Positions 62,810 through 64,000 of a stretch of 64,000 nucleotides of DNA are shown one piece after another. The stretch covers positions 3,534,001 to 3,598,000 of the forward strand of contig NC_053181.1 of assembly GCF_905163445.1 (NCBI RefSeq), written 5' to 3'. A program made the translations under genes and the position numbers. This DNA comes from Pararge aegeria. Its lineage: Eukaryota > Arthropoda > Insecta > Lepidoptera > Nymphalidae. Each line of letters starts with the position of its first letter. Positions within the stretch are counted from its first letter, which is position 1. The notes under the pieces were generated by a model that was not told the origin of the DNA, searched no databases, and saw only the letters and a program-made list of their open reading frames with translations.

Positions 62810-62925
62810 TTCTACCCGTTACTCGTATTTTTTTAAATAGAGAAAGACGAGATAAGCGTAGACGTAGCTCTCGTGGTGCGGCATGCTAGTCCTACTGATT
62901 GGAATGCTCGGAGTCAAAATTAAAC
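62810..62925 (+). repeat. O-family repeat
   Basis: CCCGTTACTCGTATTTTTTT, AGAAAGACGAGATAAGCG, CTCTCGTGGTGCGG and ATGCTAGTCCTACTGATTGG match 46240-46345 reversed. Confidence 0.5.
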
Positions 62926-63187
62926 TAAGCTCGGTATATTGGGATCAGCCTTAGTTACCGACAAAGCGCAACGAAGGGGCGTGTGTCTTGATAATGATGC
63001 TCAGAATAAAATTCAGTGGTGGAGAGAAATTTGCTTGGAGTATCTCTGCCATCAAACCTACTTTTGTTCTCTGCTTTTCTAGAAGAACCTGAGTTACTGA
63101 TAAATCTTAACGAAGGGGCATATGCATATACCTCAAAGGGGGTCCCATAGACGATACGGGCTCAAGGTGCAAGGCCCCTTCGCTAAG

Positions 63188-63345
63188 GTCAAAGTCAAAT
63201 TCAAATATTTCTTTATTCAAATAGACACATAGATTGCACTTATGATGCGTATATTATATGTAAAATATGACATAGAAGTGAGTTGATAAAAAAAAATTCT
63301 TCAACTTAAAACTAAAGCTACAACGGTTCCAAACGCGCCTTAAAA
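63188..63345 (-). mobile_element. LINE-C 3' end
   Basis: AAAGTCAAATTCAAATATTTC, TTGCACTTATGATGCGTATA, CAACTTAAAACTAAAGCTAC and GGTTCCAAACGCGCC. Confidence 0.75.
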
Positions 63346-63349
63346 CAAA

Positions 63350-64000
63350 GCTTTGGTAGACCTACGAGTGCTATCAGGTGGATAATCACCATAATGTCAA
63401 CCAATTGTGGTTACAAATACCACGGGCTTGTGCCGCTTGGAATAAACGAAAGGTATTTGGTACCTATCCATCCCTATCAATTTACAGTGTTTATAACAAA
63501 GGTCACTTCCTGATTCTGCACCTTAACATATGCTCAGGCTTAACAGCGCTGGATTTGTGAACTTAAGGCACTAATTAAAATATACTATTAAAATTTAAAA
63601 TTTACTATTAATTAGGGAAAAAGATGCTTTAATTGGGCGGGAAAACCCCATCGTGTGCAAAAGCATTACAAACTTTATACACTTTGAGCATCTAGTCATT
63701 ATGCTTTCAAGTCATTGTTAAAATAAGTTCATACTCAGTGAAGTGCAGGTTTGAACTTTTGATTAACTTAAACAGCGGTTTAATTTCATAATGTTTGAAT
63801 TGTTACCAGCTTTAAACTTCCATCTGAGTGGTTTTATGTTAAAGTGATTAAAAGCGTAAGTAAGCGCTTTATATCTACAGAACTTTCCTTTTTGTTTTAC
63901 ATCGTAGGTTTTCATTGGTTTAACGTTTTTATGAGAGAAAGTTTGATTAGTGGTCTTAATTTTTATTTTATAGTAATAGTTGATGGACCAAGCAGATGGA
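63350..64000. other. Unassigned stretch to window end
   Basis: No repeat or gene recognised. The 60-codon frame at 63378-63560 lacks motifs. Confidence 0.35.

Overview
This is eukaryotic nuclear DNA, most likely from a lepidopteran (butterfly or moth; a nymphalid would fit but cannot be proven here). It is AT-rich, has no long host reading frame, and is packed with dispersed families of a lepidopteran type. These include two or three tRNA-headed SINE families with intact A and B boxes, 5'-truncated non-LTR retrotransposons, short DNA transposons with 8-bp target duplications, and repeats carrying the CGACTTCGTC ... AATATTAGTAGG signature. I see no prokaryotic operons, CRISPR arrays, phage or viral genes, rRNA, or a convincing functional tRNA gene.

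Families are named with letters. SINE-A (about 270 bp, 13 copies) has a tRNA-like head and a tail reading TTTGGGGCTAGATGGCGATG. SINE-D (up to about 370 bp, about 10 loci) has a second tRNA-like head and a tail ending near GTAGTGGAATAAA. SINE-E (about 290 bp, about 12 loci) contains TTCAACGGTGAAGGAAAAC-type sequence. LINE-B and LINE-C are truncated Jockey/CR1-like elements. LINE-J is an RTE-like element. One further LINE has an R1/Jockey-like C-terminus and shares its 3' end with SINE-D. MITE-K is hAT-like. The rest are unclassified families (F, G, H, L, N, O, Q, R, S, T, W, X, Y).

Layout: 0-8 kb is a nest of SINE-D/A, MITE-K, X, Y, L, LINE-C and H copies. 8-15 kb has G, H, T, R and Q fragments plus a 171-bp tandem duplication split by a SINE-A. 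15.2-16.9 kb holds the best coding fragment, a 263-codon LINE-B reverse-transcriptase C-terminus next to an RTE-like relic that a second LINE-B fragment interrupts. 18-30 kb is sparser, with SINE-A/E, MITE-K and LINE relics. 30.3 kb has a 34-bp perfect hairpin. 33-40 kb has L, H, Y, LINE-C, W and an R1/Jockey-like relic. 42.7-43.5 kb is a diverged roughly 170-195 bp tandem array. 44-47 kb has LINE-B, SINE-D and SINE-E. 48-64 kb has Y, S, RTE-like, G, X, LINE-C and a SINE-D/SINE-E pair.

No host gene is certain. The most interesting possible host signals are all on the minus strand. A T-rich acceptor fused to a donor (CAG|GTAAGA at 25977/25978) looks like a recursive-splicing ratchet point. A second acceptor at 54682/54683 opens a 44-codon frame with six cysteines. 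A signal-peptide-like exon at 58484-58615 has a consensus donor and a matching reading phase. Together they suggest, without proving, that the window lies in or beside a long minus-strand transcription unit. Most of the remaining sequence is transposon burial, and the nested insertions allow a relative chronology.
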